DNA of 64,000 nt, taken from assembly GCA_002389045.1 (NCBI GenBank), contig DGNS01000013.1:1-64000 (forward strand). The letters run 5' to 3'. Positions 43,231-51,615 of the stretch are shown piece after piece. The notes under the pieces were generated by a model that made no database searches, was not told the DNA's origin, and worked only from the letters and a program-made list of their open reading frames with translations. The DNA comes from Thiotrichaceae bacterium UBA4486. Lineage in GTDB: Bacteria; Pseudomonadota; Gammaproteobacteria; Eutrophobiales; Eutrophobiaceae. Each line of letters opens with the position of its first letter. Position 1 is the stretch's first letter. A program made the position numbers and the translations under genes.

Positions 43231-43304
43231 TCCCGGGTTCAGGCCGCGGGCTGTACAAGGACCGTGATGGCAAGTACCAGGGCCGGACCCTGCCGGAAAC
43301 CTGA
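43107..43304 (+). repeat. Direct repeat, left copy (DUF1614 3' end + dcd tail)
   Basis: About 145 bp from the end of the DUF1614 gene match 43979-44124 with one substitution (ATT/ATC) and one G indel. A copy of the dcd tail follows at 43254-43304; this copy lacks 9 bp (GGGGTGACC) present in the right-hand one and differs at its last codons. Confidence 0.85.
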
Positions 43305-43427
43305 TATCAACCTTATTGAGATCACTCACCCTCAGGGCTCCGAAAACCGCTGCGTGTTTTTTGTCGGCTGGGCATTGGCGTTAGTTGTGCAGAGTGCAAA
43401 AGGCACACAATGTGCTAAACTTGTCGT

Positions 43428-43703
43428 ATGAAGCCGATTTCATGGAATCCTGAAAAGAACACATTTCTGAAGGCTGAGAGAGGAGTTTCATTTGAAGACG
43501 TGGTGTTTCACATGATGGCGGGTGACATCCTTGACACCATAGAACATCCGAATCAGGAACGTTATCCAGGTCAGCAAATCCATGTGGTTGCCGTTGAGGA
43601 TTATGTTTACCTGGTTCCGTTTATCGAATCGGACGATGAAGTCTTTCTGAAGACAGTTATACCGAGTCGGAAGGCAACCAAAGCGTATCGAGGTGCTAAG
43701 TAA
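43428..43703 (+). CDS. BrnT-like toxin of second toxin-antitoxin pair
   Basis: A 91-residue protein. It begins ISWNPEKNTFLKAERGVSFE, with the aligned W-x-P-x-K and GVSFE(D) positions of BrnT toxins, and ends VIPSRKATKAYRG. The middle (VAVEDYVYLVPFIESDDEV) fits the RelE-like sheet. The next gene begins at its stop. It is inserted between two copies of the DUF1614 tail repeat. The degree of toxin activity is inferred only. Confidence 0.75.
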   Translation: MKPISWNPEKNTFLKAERGVSFEDVVFHMMAGDILDTIEHPNQERYPGQQIHVVAVEDYVYLVPFIESDDEVFLKTVIPSRKATKAYRGAK

Positions 43704-43978
43704 TGAACAAGTTTGATCATGAGGAAAGAGAAATTCTGGAAGCATATGAGTCAGGTAAGGTGAAACGTGCGAAGGACGCAGCCGGGATACAGAAACGGCA
43801 CCAGGAGTATGCCGAAGCCATGTTTAAGAAAGATGCCCGGATCAATATCCGTCTGTCATCCAGGGATCTTCGAGGGTTACAGAAAAAAGCCCTTGCCGAG
43901 GGCATTCCATATCAAACACTGGTTGCCAGCATTCTGCATAAATATGTAGAAGGTCGTCTACATGAAAATGGCAGTTAA
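43703..43978 (+). CDS. Antitoxin of second toxin-antitoxin pair
   Basis: A 91-residue basic protein. The C-terminal half has INIRLSSRDLRGLQKKALAE followed by GIPYQTLVASILHKYVEG, the ribbon-helix-helix pattern of CopG/BrnA-type antitoxins. The start overlaps the toxin stop by 1 bp (TAATG). It ends one base before the right-hand repeat copy, so the module is flush against the duplication. Confidence 0.8.
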   Translation: MNKFDHEEREILEAYESGKVKRAKDAAGIQKRHQEYAEAMFKKDARINIRLSSRDLRGLQKKALAEGIPYQTLVASILHKYVEGRLHENGS

Positions 43979-44186
43979 CGGGGCCGACCTGATGCATCTG
44001 AAGGATATCGCCAACCTCGATACGCCGGTGGGCAGCATCGGCGGGGCGGGTACCTTCGACGGGATCGTGATATCGGGTATTATCGCGGCGCTGCTGGCCT
44101 GATCCCGGGTTCAGGCCGCGGGGCTGTACAAGGACCGTGATGGCAAGTACCAGGGCCGGACCGGGGTGACCCTGCCGAAGATCTGA
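43979..44186 (+). pseudogene. Duplicated DUF1614 3' fragment plus dcd tail
   Basis: Bases 43979-44103 encode the last 41 codons and stop of the DUF1614 gene with no start, and 44127-44186 a full 60 bp dcd tail. That tail differs from the working dcd end at 7 positions, 5 of them silent, and agrees with it in frame and stop. It is a fragment, not expressed as such. It looks like the original right-hand junction left by insertion of the toxin-antitoxin module. Confidence 0.8.
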
Positions 44187-44197
44187 AGCACGGGAAC

Positions 44198-44791
44198 TCA
44201 GGCGGCGGAGGCGTCCTTGATCGGGCTGACCTTGTGCTCGCGGATTTCCTCCATCTGTTTTTTCAGAATGTGCTGGATGATATGTTCGCGGTCATCGCTG
44301 CTGATGCTCTCGAAATCCACCGCGACCCGGTAGTCGACATTATCGGGATTCGGCCGGCAACCGACGACACGACCGAGCACCGGGACAAAACGGTTTTCCG
44401 GGTAGAGGATGATTTCCAGTTTCAGGTGGGTCTCCTCGGTTAATTCCCGATCGGCGCTGAAGGCGATGCCACTGCCGCTGATATTGACATCCTGTTCGGG
44501 CCAGTGCATGGCCTGTTCCGGTTTATGCTCACCGCTCATGAGTTCAAGAATGGCGAACTTGCGGTTGATGAGCGTCAGCGCTTCGGCCAGCAGTGGATTG
44601 TCCCGGGACAGATTCCGGGCGATGGCATCAAGGCGGGCGTCAATGCATTGCGAGGCATTGCGCAGGTCCGAAGGTTCGGCCTGGCCGTTCATGCTCCGGT
44701 GCAGTTTCTGTTCGAGGCTGCTGCCTTCCAGCACCTGGTAACGAAGGGCCACGGTATCGTTGGTTCTGTAATAACGTCTGCGTTCACTCAT
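44198..44791 (-). CDS. PilZ-domain protein in pomAB operon
   Basis: A 197-residue protein with a PilZ-type domain at the C-terminal half. It begins RRRYYRTND, has NISGSGIAFSADRELTEE (the N/D-x-S-x-x-G motif) near residue 105 and DYRVAVDFESI near 155. PilZ proteins bind cyclic di-GMP. A helical N-terminal segment (20-85) separates the RxxxR part from the rest, unlike compact PilZ. It overlaps pomB by 8 bp, so c-di-GMP control of the stator is a reasonable inference. Confidence 0.82.
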   Translation of the reverse strand: MSERRRYYRTNDTVALRYQVLEGSSLEQKLHRSMNGQAEPSDLRNASQCIDARLDAIARNLSRDNPLLAEALTLINRKFAILELMSGEHKPEQAMHWPEQDVNISGSGIAFSADRELTEETHLKLEIILYPENRFVPVLGRVVGCRPNPDNVDYRVAVDFESISSDDREHIIQHILKKQMEEIREHKVSPIKDASAA

Positions 44792-46445
44792 TGCTCATGT
44801 CCTTCTCTGTTTCGTCGGTATTCAGGCGGTCCATGATCGATTTCAGTCTGTCCTTCAGTTCTCCTGCATTAATGGTGACGTTATCAGGCGCCACCTTGTC
44901 CTGTTCGGTCCCCCCCTGGTTATTTATTTTCATCACATCGGCAAACGGATCCCTGACCAGCGGTTCGACGCCACCCTTGATGATGGGGTCGAGATTGCTG
45001 GTGATCGGACTGGACTCACCCGTTTCTGAGCCGCTATCCGCACTCGATTCCGGTTCCGGTTCCGCTTGCTGTTCCGGCTGCGAACCCGTACCAATGTCAT
45101 CGGCCATCTCCGCTGATTCTTGATCCGGGTTCGTGCTTTCCGTGTTCAGGTCGCTGGTTGTTGTCGCTACCGGTACAGGCAGCTTGATCCCGGGCGTGTC
45201 CATGTGCGAAGCCGCCGGTTCGGTTTCCCCGGCGGGGTAATCCGTTGCTTCTGTAACTTCGAACGATGACATGTCGCTGACCTGGTCGGCCTCCTCACCC
45301 TGGATAATTGTCAATTCCACACGGCGGTTGATTGCCCGGTTTTCCTCCGTGTCATTGGGTACGATTGGATGGGCGTCACCATGACCTTCCACGGCAAAGC
45401 GTTTTTGATCGAGGCTGGAATTTTCCAGCAATTCATGTACCACGGTAACAGCCCGCGATGAGGACAATTCCCAGTTCGAGCGAAAGCGTGCCGTCTTGAT
45501 GGGGACGTTATCGGTATGACCGGCCACGACGACCTTGCCCTCGATGCTATTCAGGGAATCCCGGAGCTTGGCGATCACCGGCATGAAACCGCCTTTCAAA
45601 TCGGATGACCCGGAAGGGAATGAGCCTTTTTCCTTGATCCGAAGCACGATTTTGTCGCCCAGGGTTTCCACGGAAACCAGGCCCTGTTCGATTTCCGGGG
45701 CCAGTGCCTGCAACAGTTTTTCGGCGTCCGCCAGTGTCTGCTTGTCAACGGGTGATTCGGACGTTTCAGGTGTTTCGGACGCTTCGTGTTCTTGCGCCTC
45801 ATCCGCTTCCCTGTCAGGGTCGATGATCTCCGCCACCTGTTCTTCAATACCGGCGGCGGCCTTTGCGATGTTTTCCAGTTCCTGCCTGTCCGCAGGTACA
45901 GGGTTTTCAAGTGTGTCCGTCAGTGCCTCCAGATCCAGGTTCATCTGCCGGATCATTTCCGCCAGCTTTTGCAGCTCCTCCTCGGTATTGCCGCTTTCCA
46001 TCATTGCCGCCTCGGATTGTTCCCGCTCGGTGTGCATTTGTATGGGTGCGGTTTCGGCGCCACTGTCCTGCTCGCCGGCGTCCATGCTTTCTTCTTCCGT
46101 GGTATTGGTGATGGCGTCGGTGAATTCCAGCGTTTGCCGGGTTTCGTCAATGGTATTCTGCCGGACCTCATCCATGGGTGTCGGTGTCGGCCGGCCGGGG
46201 CTGAATTCCCTGGCAATGACGCTGGTACCTTTGGGCATTTCCTTGACCTTGATGTCACGCTGGACGCCAAAGGCCATCTTCATTGAGCCGGCCACCTGCT
46301 TGAATTTCTGGATATCCATTTCCGCAAACGACAACAAGAGCACGAAGAAACACATCAGCAGGGTCATTAAATCGGCAAAGGTCATGACCCAGGGCGGCAA
46401 ACCCTTGCGGCTCTTTTCCTTTTTGCCCGACGCCTCGTTAGTCAC
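44784..46445 (-). CDS. pomB: Flagellar stator protein PomB/MotB, extended
   Basis: Part of the ion-driven stator. The single helix has WVMTFADLMTLLMCFFVLLL, with the ion-binding Asp25. It is Na+-type (PomB-like) by overall resemblance. A long acidic linker (about 80-265) precedes an OmpA/MotB peptidoglycan-binding domain (about 275-385, with VVVAGHTDNVPI and VEGHGDAHPIVPND). A further roughly 165-residue acidic tail follows to 553. Typical PomB is about 300-320 residues, so linker and tail are unusual. It lies 8 bp after pomA. Confidence 0.92.
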   Translation of the reverse strand: MTNEASGKKEKSRKGLPPWVMTFADLMTLLMCFFVLLLSFAEMDIQKFKQVAGSMKMAFGVQRDIKVKEMPKGTSVIAREFSPGRPTPTPMDEVRQNTIDETRQTLEFTDAITNTTEEESMDAGEQDSGAETAPIQMHTEREQSEAAMMESGNTEEELQKLAEMIRQMNLDLEALTDTLENPVPADRQELENIAKAAAGIEEQVAEIIDPDREADEAQEHEASETPETSESPVDKQTLADAEKLLQALAPEIEQGLVSVETLGDKIVLRIKEKGSFPSGSSDLKGGFMPVIAKLRDSLNSIEGKVVVAGHTDNVPIKTARFRSNWELSSSRAVTVVHELLENSSLDQKRFAVEGHGDAHPIVPNDTEENRAINRRVELTIIQGEEADQVSDMSSFEVTEATDYPAGETEPAASHMDTPGIKLPVPVATTTSDLNTESTNPDQESAEMADDIGTGSQPEQQAEPEPESSADSGSETGESSPITSNLDPIIKGGVEPLVRDPFADVMKINNQGGTEQDKVAPDNVTINAGELKDRLKSIMDRLNTDETEKDMSNE

Positions 46446-46453
46446 GGGGGGCC

Positions 46454-47221
46454 CTATTCTCTGGGTTCTTCCTTGTCATCGCGTTCGGATCCGGGAAGAT
46501 AGGTTTTCAGCATGCCTTCGATGATCTTGGGATTTCTGCCTTCCTGGATACCGGCAACACCGTCGATGATCATGGACTTGATACGCCGCTCCTCATCACT
46601 GCGCAAACCCAGTTTCTCGGAAATCGGCAGAGCGAAGACATTGGCGATCAAGGCGCCGTACAACGTTGTCAGCAGGGCAACGGCCATGGCCGGGCCGATG
46701 GCTTTCGGATCTTCCATGTTCGAGAGCATCTGCACCAGGCCGATCAAGGTACCGATCATGCCCATGGCCGGCGCCACATCGCCGATGGCCTTGAAAATCT
46801 TCTGACCGAGGTCATGACGCTCCACGGTCAGATTCATCTCGCTGGTCATGGTCTGCCGCACCACGTCGGGTTCGTGCCCGTCCACCATCATCTGGATGCC
46901 CATCTGGTAGAAGGGATTGCCGGTGTCTTTTTCTTCCAGTGCCAAAAGACCGCCTTTACGGGCGGTATCGGCGAGTTCAACCGTGGTTTCGATCAACTCC
47001 CTGGGTGGCTGGTTTCTGTTGAAAAATGCCTTGGTGGCCACCTTGATGGCGCCGAGGAACTGCGCCAGGCTGAATTGCATCAGTACGGCGCCGATGGTGC
47101 CGCCAACAACCACCAGCAGGGACGGCACATTGAAAAACAGACCCGCGCTGCCGCCCAGGATAATGGCGGAAGCAATGATACCGATGGCGGCGACCAGACC
47201 GATTAGGGTTGCAAGATCCAA
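46454..47221 (-). CDS. pomA: Flagellar stator protein PomA/MotA
   Basis: The four-helix stator subunit. The 255-residue product opens MDLATLIGLVAAIGII like PomA. The cytoplasmic loop carries the Arg/Glu-rich region that touches FliG, and the TM3-4 region has AIGDVAPAMGMIGTLIGLVQML and MAVALLTTLYGALIANVFALP. It starts the pomA-pomB-PilZ unit. The stator type (Na+) is inferred from PomA resemblance. Confidence 0.95.
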   Translation of the reverse strand: MDLATLIGLVAAIGIIASAIILGGSAGLFFNVPSLLVVVGGTIGAVLMQFSLAQFLGAIKVATKAFFNRNQPPRELIETTVELADTARKGGLLALEEKDTGNPFYQMGIQMMVDGHEPDVVRQTMTSEMNLTVERHDLGQKIFKAIGDVAPAMGMIGTLIGLVQMLSNMEDPKAIGPAMAVALLTTLYGALIANVFALPISEKLGLRSDEERRIKSMIIDGVAGIQEGRNPKIIEGMLKTYLPGSERDDKEEPRE

Positions 47222-47461
47222 TGAAGCTCTCCTTAATAAACTGCAAACATCAATTGATATAACGTCTCGACCGTTGAATTCCCTGTTAGAATGCGGGTTG
47301 CGGGTCCTGCGCAGCTAGTGTATTTGTATCGGTTGTACGCGGGACAAACTTTAAACTTCGTGAGCAGGTTTTATCGGGTTAATTCGTTGTTTACAGCGGT
47401 TAAAAAAACGGCTGCCTGTCCGGAAATCCGCTTCACGAGAGACTCAGGCCGGTAGTAAATA

Positions 47462-48904
47462 ATGAAATTTCTTCCTGTATTTCTGCGGGTGGCCGCGCGC
47501 CCCTGCCTGGTGGTCGGTGGCGGTTCGGTGGCCGTGCGCAAGGTGGATCGTCTGCTGCGATCCGGTGCCGCTGTGCGCGTGGTTGCCCCGGATCTGCATC
47601 CTGATCTGCAAGCCCTGGTCGCGGATGGCGTGATTACGCATATCGACGGTGTATTCACGGCAGACATGGTCAGGGATTGTGTGCTGGTGATCGCCGCCAC
47701 CAATCGTTCCGAAGTCAACGCAGACGTATCCAGGGCTGCGGACAAATACAATGTGCCGGTGAATGTGGTGGATACTCCGGAACTGTGCAGTTTCATCATG
47801 CCATCGGTGGTAGAGCGCGATCCGGTGACTATTGCCATTTCCACCGCCGGTGTTTCACCGGTGCTGGCCAGGTTGTTGAGAGCACGGCTGGAGACCATGA
47901 TCCCGGCGGCCTACGGCCGGCTGGCATCACTGATCAGCGAGTTTCGCGACGAGGTCAAGGAGCGCCTGCCCATGAGCCGGCGGCGGCCATTCTGGGAGAA
48001 TGTATTGCAGGGACCCATCGCTGAAATGTTCTTTGCCGGTCAGGATAAGCTCGCCGCGGAGCACCTCCGGCAGGCGCTGGAACAGGCAGACAGTTCACCG
48101 CGCGTGCAGGGCGAAGTCTACCTGGTGGGCGCCGGTCCCGGCGATCCGGATCTGCTGACCTTCCGTGCCCTGCGGCTTATGCAACAGGCGGACGTGGTGT
48201 TCTATGATCGCCTGGTGGCGCCGGCACTGGTGGACCTGGTCAGGCGCGACGCCGACCGTGTCTATGTTGGCAAGGAAAGCGACCGCCATGCGGTCCCCCA
48301 GCATGAGATCAACGAATTACTGGTGACCCACGCCCTCGAGGGCAAACGGGTGTTACGCCTGAAAGGCGGCGATCCCTTTATTTTCGGGCGTGGCGGCGAG
48401 GAAATCGAACGGCTCACCGAGGCCGGTATTCCGTTCCAGATCGTCCCGGGCATTACCGCGGCCTCCGGCGCCGCGAGTTACGCCGGCATCCCGCTGACCC
48501 ATCGCGATCACGCCCATACCTGCATTTTTGTCACCGGGCATATGAAAGACGGCAAACTGGATCTGAACTGGGACACACTGGTCAAACCCCGCCAGACCAT
48601 CGCTATATACATGGGTGTCAAGGCCATGCCCGCCTTGTGCGCCGGCCTGATCGAACACGGCCTCGCGGCGTCAACCCCGGTTGCCGTGATCCAGAAAGCG
48701 ACGCTGGCCGAACAGAGAACATTGATCGGTACCCTGGAAAGCATGCCTGGAATCGTCGAACGCGAGCACATCCAGCCGCCGAGCATGACTATCATCGGCA
48801 GTGTCGTGAAGCTGCACGAGAAGCTGGTCTGGTTTGAGCCGGTCAACGCTGAAGACAGACCCGGCAGCGATATCCCGCCCGTCAGCGAGGCCAGTCAGGG
48901 ATAA
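47462..48904 (+). CDS. cysG: Siroheme synthase CysG
   Basis: A trifunctional enzyme making siroheme from uroporphyrinogen III. The N-terminal domain (about 1-150) has VVGGGSVAVRKVDRLL and the dehydrogenase/chelatase Asp in VNVVDTPELCSF. The C-terminal methyltransferase (about 215-460) has VYLVGAGPGDPDLLTFRALR, YDRLV, RLKGGDPFIFGRGGEE and PGITAASGAASYAGIPLTHR. Full length as in E. coli. It is divergent from pomA; the 240 bp between shows no clear operator. Confidence 0.97.
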   Translation: MKFLPVFLRVAARPCLVVGGGSVAVRKVDRLLRSGAAVRVVAPDLHPDLQALVADGVITHIDGVFTADMVRDCVLVIAATNRSEVNADVSRAADKYNVPVNVVDTPELCSFIMPSVVERDPVTIAISTAGVSPVLARLLRARLETMIPAAYGRLASLISEFRDEVKERLPMSRRRPFWENVLQGPIAEMFFAGQDKLAAEHLRQALEQADSSPRVQGEVYLVGAGPGDPDLLTFRALRLMQQADVVFYDRLVAPALVDLVRRDADRVYVGKESDRHAVPQHEINELLVTHALEGKRVLRLKGGDPFIFGRGGEEIERLTEAGIPFQIVPGITAASGAASYAGIPLTHRDHAHTCIFVTGHMKDGKLDLNWDTLVKPRQTIAIYMGVKAMPALCAGLIEHGLAASTPVAVIQKATLAEQRTLIGTLESMPGIVEREHIQPPSMTIIGSVVKLHEKLVWFEPVNAEDRPGSDIPPVSEASQG

Positions 48905-49064
48905 ACCAACGGCGCCGGGCGGATTGCACCAGGATTTACTCGAATCCGCGGTATTTTCGCATCAACTGCCCGGTCATCACCGGCTGTCACGCCTATCCTC
49001 CGCTGTCATCCGTGAACGCAGCAGTCGCGGCGGTTTGAGTATTCTTCCGTCTCTTGTCATATTT

Positions 49065-49079
49065 AGTATATAATATACT
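49065..49079. promoter_or_regulatory. Palindromic operator at the Rrf2/NsrR-like gene
   Basis: AGTATA-TAA-TATACT, perfectly symmetric, overlaps a probable -10 region 21 bp ahead of the regulator start. It suggests autoregulation. A related, longer palindrome precedes the hemerythrin gene. Confidence 0.7.
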
Positions 49080-49100
49080 GATTAAGAAACCGGACCCGTC

Positions 49101-49541
49101 ATGCAATTAACCACTCATACCGATTACGCCTTGCGGCTGCTTATTTACCTGGCCGTGCACCGCGGCGATGACTCTCCCACCGTCAGGGACGCGGCCAACC
49201 GCTATGGAATTTCCACGAATCACCTGGCCAAGGTGGCGCAACACCTGGTCCAGCGCGGCTACATCACCAGCCAGCGCGGTCGCAGCGGCGGACTGGCCTT
49301 GCGGCAGGAGCCGGAGGGGATCAACGTTGGTGAACTGGTGTGCGAATTTGAAGCCTTCAATCTCGTCGAGTGTCTGGGCCGGGACTCCCTGTGCCGGATT
49401 GAGCCGGACTGCCGGTTCAAACAGGCCATCGAAGCCGCCCGGGACGCGTTCCTCGATACCCTGCGGCAATATACTCTCGCCGATCTCATCCAGCCACAGG
49501 CCGGTCTCGTCAGCTGGCTGAAAATGCGTGAAAACGCCTGA
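49101..49541 (+). CDS. nsrR: Rrf2-family regulator, NsrR-like
   Basis: A 146-residue winged-helix regulator. It begins MQLTTHTDYALRLLIYLA, with GISTNHLAKVAQHLVQRGYI as the recognition segment, and three Cys in ECLGRDSLCRIEPDCRF (Cys-x7-Cys-x5-Cys), the Fe-S pattern of NsrR. NsrR senses nitric oxide and represses detoxification genes. The next gene encodes a hemerythrin, and matching palindromes precede both genes. The nsrR name is a good but not unique reading; other Rrf2 subfamilies share the pattern. Confidence 0.85.
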   Translation: MQLTTHTDYALRLLIYLAVHRGDDSPTVRDAANRYGISTNHLAKVAQHLVQRGYITSQRGRSGGLALRQEPEGINVGELVCEFEAFNLVECLGRDSLCRIEPDCRFKQAIEAARDAFLDTLRQYTLADLIQPQAGLVSWLKMRENA

Positions 49542-49589
49542 TCACACCTCGCAGAAAAAGCGGCGGGAAGCCGGGAAAAGAGCCTTGAC

Positions 49590-49620
49590 TTTAAATAAGT
49601 ATTAAATATACTTATTTAAA
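49590..49620. promoter_or_regulatory. Palindromic operator upstream of hemerythrin gene
   Basis: Arms TTTAAATAAGTAT (49590-49602) and ATACTTATTTAAA (49608-49620) are perfectly complementary with a 5 bp centre. The core AAGTAT...ATACTT resembles the AT-rich palindromes bound by NsrR and by the sequence at 49065-49079. It lies 28 bp ahead of the start, in a good position to block the promoter. Confidence 0.78.
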
Positions 49621-49647
49621 ACAGGACCACTAATGAGGAGATCAAAA

Positions 49648-50256
49648 ATGAGTGAGCGGATTCTGAATCGTCTCCGGGACGACCACCGTAACATCAACGG
49701 GCTGTTACGCATCCTCGGACGCCAGCTTGCCGGCATTCGCCGGGGCGACCGGCCGGATTACCGACTGATGTATGATATCGTCCATTACCTGACTTATTAC
49801 CCGGATCGCTTTCACCATCCTTTCGAGGATGTTATGTTCGCGCGCCTCATCCGGCGCCGGCCGGAGTTCGCAACCCTGGTGGACGGCATCGAAAAAGAGC
49901 ATCAGCAAATCGCCACTGAAGGCTGTAAACTGCGCGTATTGATCGGTGAAATCATCGATGGCCTGGTGGTGCCCCGTGATGCGCTGTTGCAAGCGGGTGC
50001 CGCCTACGTCAATACCTACCGCGTGCATATGCAAACCGAGGAAGATGAGTTGTTCGATGCCCTGGCTGATTCATTCCAGCCCGCGGACTGGATGGTGCTG
50101 ACTTCCGTTTTTTACTGGCAGCCGGACCCGGTCTTTTCCGGGGAAGCGTCGAGGGAATACCACCACCTGCGTGATTGCATCAGCGCGGAGGGCGCCGGCA
50201 CCTGGCCGTGGAACGATATCGATTCACATACCTGCGCGGTATGTTCAGATGCATGA
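49648..50256 (+). CDS. Hemerythrin-domain protein
   Basis: A 202-residue protein with a di-iron four-helix hemerythrin-like domain. Iron ligands are visible in DDHRNINGLL, RFHHPFEDVMF, EKEHQQI and YRVHMQTEEDELF. A C-terminal tail ends TCAVCSDA. Such proteins bind oxygen or nitric oxide; the NsrR-like neighbour and operator favour a nitric-oxide role. ATG 49648 was chosen because GAGGAG precedes it at 7 nt; ATG 49633 would overlap that site. Confidence 0.87.
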   Translation: MSERILNRLRDDHRNINGLLRILGRQLAGIRRGDRPDYRLMYDIVHYLTYYPDRFHHPFEDVMFARLIRRRPEFATLVDGIEKEHQQIATEGCKLRVLIGEIIDGLVVPRDALLQAGAAYVNTYRVHMQTEEDELFDALADSFQPADWMVLTSVFYWQPDPVFSGEASREYHHLRDCISAEGAGTWPWNDIDSHTCAVCSDA

Positions 50257-50327
50257 TGGCGGGATGCCGTTCTTCAGCACTGCCGGGCATACCGTTTTAC
50301 TAGAAACTCTTTTTTAAGGAGAGAACA

Positions 50328-50651
50328 ATGACATTTGTTGTCACTGAAAACTGCATCAAGTGCAAATACACAGACTGCGTTGAAGTCTGTCCCGTGGATT
50401 GTTTTCATGAAGGGCCGAACATGCTGGTGATCGATCCGGATGAATGCATCGATTGCACCCTGTGCGAGCCGGAATGCCCGGTTAACGCGATATTTTCAGA
50501 GGATGACGTTCCTTCCGACCAGGCGCAGTTCCTTGAACTGAACGCGGAGTTGTCAAAGGAGTGGCCGGTTATCAACGAAATGAAAGATCCCCCGGATGAT
50601 GCCGGGGAGTGGGAGGACAAACCGGATAAACTCGCGCTGCTGGAACGCTGA
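50328..50651 (+). CDS. fdxA: Seven-iron ferredoxin FdxA
   Basis: A 107-residue 3Fe-4S/4Fe-4S ferredoxin. It opens TFVVTENCIKCKYTDCVEVCP, with the short first cluster, and has the second CIDCTLCEPECPVNAI. The C-terminal extension (55-107) is standard for FdxA. It carries electrons; here it lies 71 bp after the hemerythrin gene and may be co-transcribed. Confidence 0.95.
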   Translation: MTFVVTENCIKCKYTDCVEVCPVDCFHEGPNMLVIDPDECIDCTLCEPECPVNAIFSEDDVPSDQAQFLELNAELSKEWPVINEMKDPPDDAGEWEDKPDKLALLER

Positions 50652-50721
50652 TCTGGAACACTGATACGTGCCGATCCGTATCGCGGTATCAGCACTTCCG
50701 TCCGGCAATACGGCACAGGAC

Positions 50722-51117
50722 TCAGTCGTCGCCGGTCTTCTCCAGGTCCAGTGCTGCCGAGTTAATGCAGTAGCGAAGGCCGGTGGGTTGCGGGCCGTCA
50801 TCGAAGACATGGCCGAGATGCGACCCGCAGGCCTGGCAGGTGACTTCGGTTCTCAGCATGCCGTGGCTGCGGTCGGTTTCGCCGCTGACGGCGGCATCGG
50901 AAATCGGCTGGTAAAAGCTGGGCCAGCCGGTTCCGGAATCAAACTTCGTTTTTGAATCGAACAGTTCGGCCCCGCAACAGACACAGCGGTAGATGCCCTT
51001 GTCCGTGCACTGGTAATACCGGCCGGTAAAAGCGCGTTCGGTGCCTTTCTCACGGCAGATGCGGTACTGCTCGGGTGTCAGTTTCTGTTTCCAGTCGGTG
51101 TTTGTCGAGTCGGTCAT
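50722..51117 (-). CDS. msrB: Peptide methionine-R-sulfoxide reductase
   Basis: Repairs oxidised methionine in proteins. The 131-residue product has both zinc CxxC motifs (CVCCG and CQACG), SGTGWPSFYQP, GHVFDDGPQPTGLRYC and the catalytic Cys in RYCINSAAL. Cytoplasmic type, no signal peptide. Convergent with fdxA; it ends a minus-strand run with egtD and the CigR-like gene. Confidence 0.97.
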   Translation of the reverse strand: MTDSTNTDWKQKLTPEQYRICREKGTERAFTGRYYQCTDKGIYRCVCCGAELFDSKTKFDSGTGWPSFYQPISDAAVSGETDRSHGMLRTEVTCQACGSHLGHVFDDGPQPTGLRYCINSAALDLEKTGDD

Positions 51118-51119
51118 TT

Positions 51120-51593
51120 TTACTCCAGGACGACATCGCTAATGATATCCACCACCTTTCGGGTCGCCGCTTCGACCAGTAGGATGTCGTTATCGATTAT
51201 GGTGCGTTCATAGCCGCGGGGTGGTTTGCCGAGTTGTTCATCGAGATCGCCGGGCAGGTCACGTCCGGCCAGTCCCGGCGGCAAGGTGCCGTTTTTCTCC
51301 AGCTGCATTTGCAGGCCCGGTGGTAACTGCTCCTTGCCGGCCAGCCCGGGCGGGGCTTTTTTGGCGGATTTTTCCTTGCCGGGTTTCTTGTTTCCGCCTT
51401 TCTCATCCTTATCCCCGCTTTCTTCACCGTGACGATTACTGTAGTAGCGGTTGATGATCCGGCGCTCCAGTTCGGAAAATCCCTCCCCGGCGCTTTTCAT
51501 GATCTCATCGACGACAGACTCGTCAGCGGCATGGAGGCCGGGCGGCGATAGCAGTAACAGGGACAGGGTCAGGCTCTTCAGAAGGGTTTTCAT
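51120..51593 (-). CDS. Secreted RcnB/CigR-like protein
   Basis: A 157-residue protein with a signal peptide (SLTLSLLLLSPPGLHA). A Lys/Gly/Glu-rich low-complexity stretch (56-78) leads to repeated PPGLAGKEQLPPGL motifs and a C-terminal RTIIDNDILLVEAATRKVV. That PPGL plus C-terminal VDNDVLLVE-type ending is the pattern of anti-virulence-regulator CigR-like/RcnB-like periplasmic proteins. Role here unknown. Confidence 0.65.
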   Translation of the reverse strand: MKTLLKSLTLSLLLLSPPGLHAADESVVDEIMKSAGEGFSELERRIINRYYSNRHGEESGDKDEKGGNKKPGKEKSAKKAPPGLAGKEQLPPGLQMQLEKNGTLPPGLAGRDLPGDLDEQLGKPPRGYERTIIDNDILLVEAATRKVVDIISDVVLE

Positions 51594-51615
51594 TGCTTGC
51601 TACCTCGCGCGGGGG

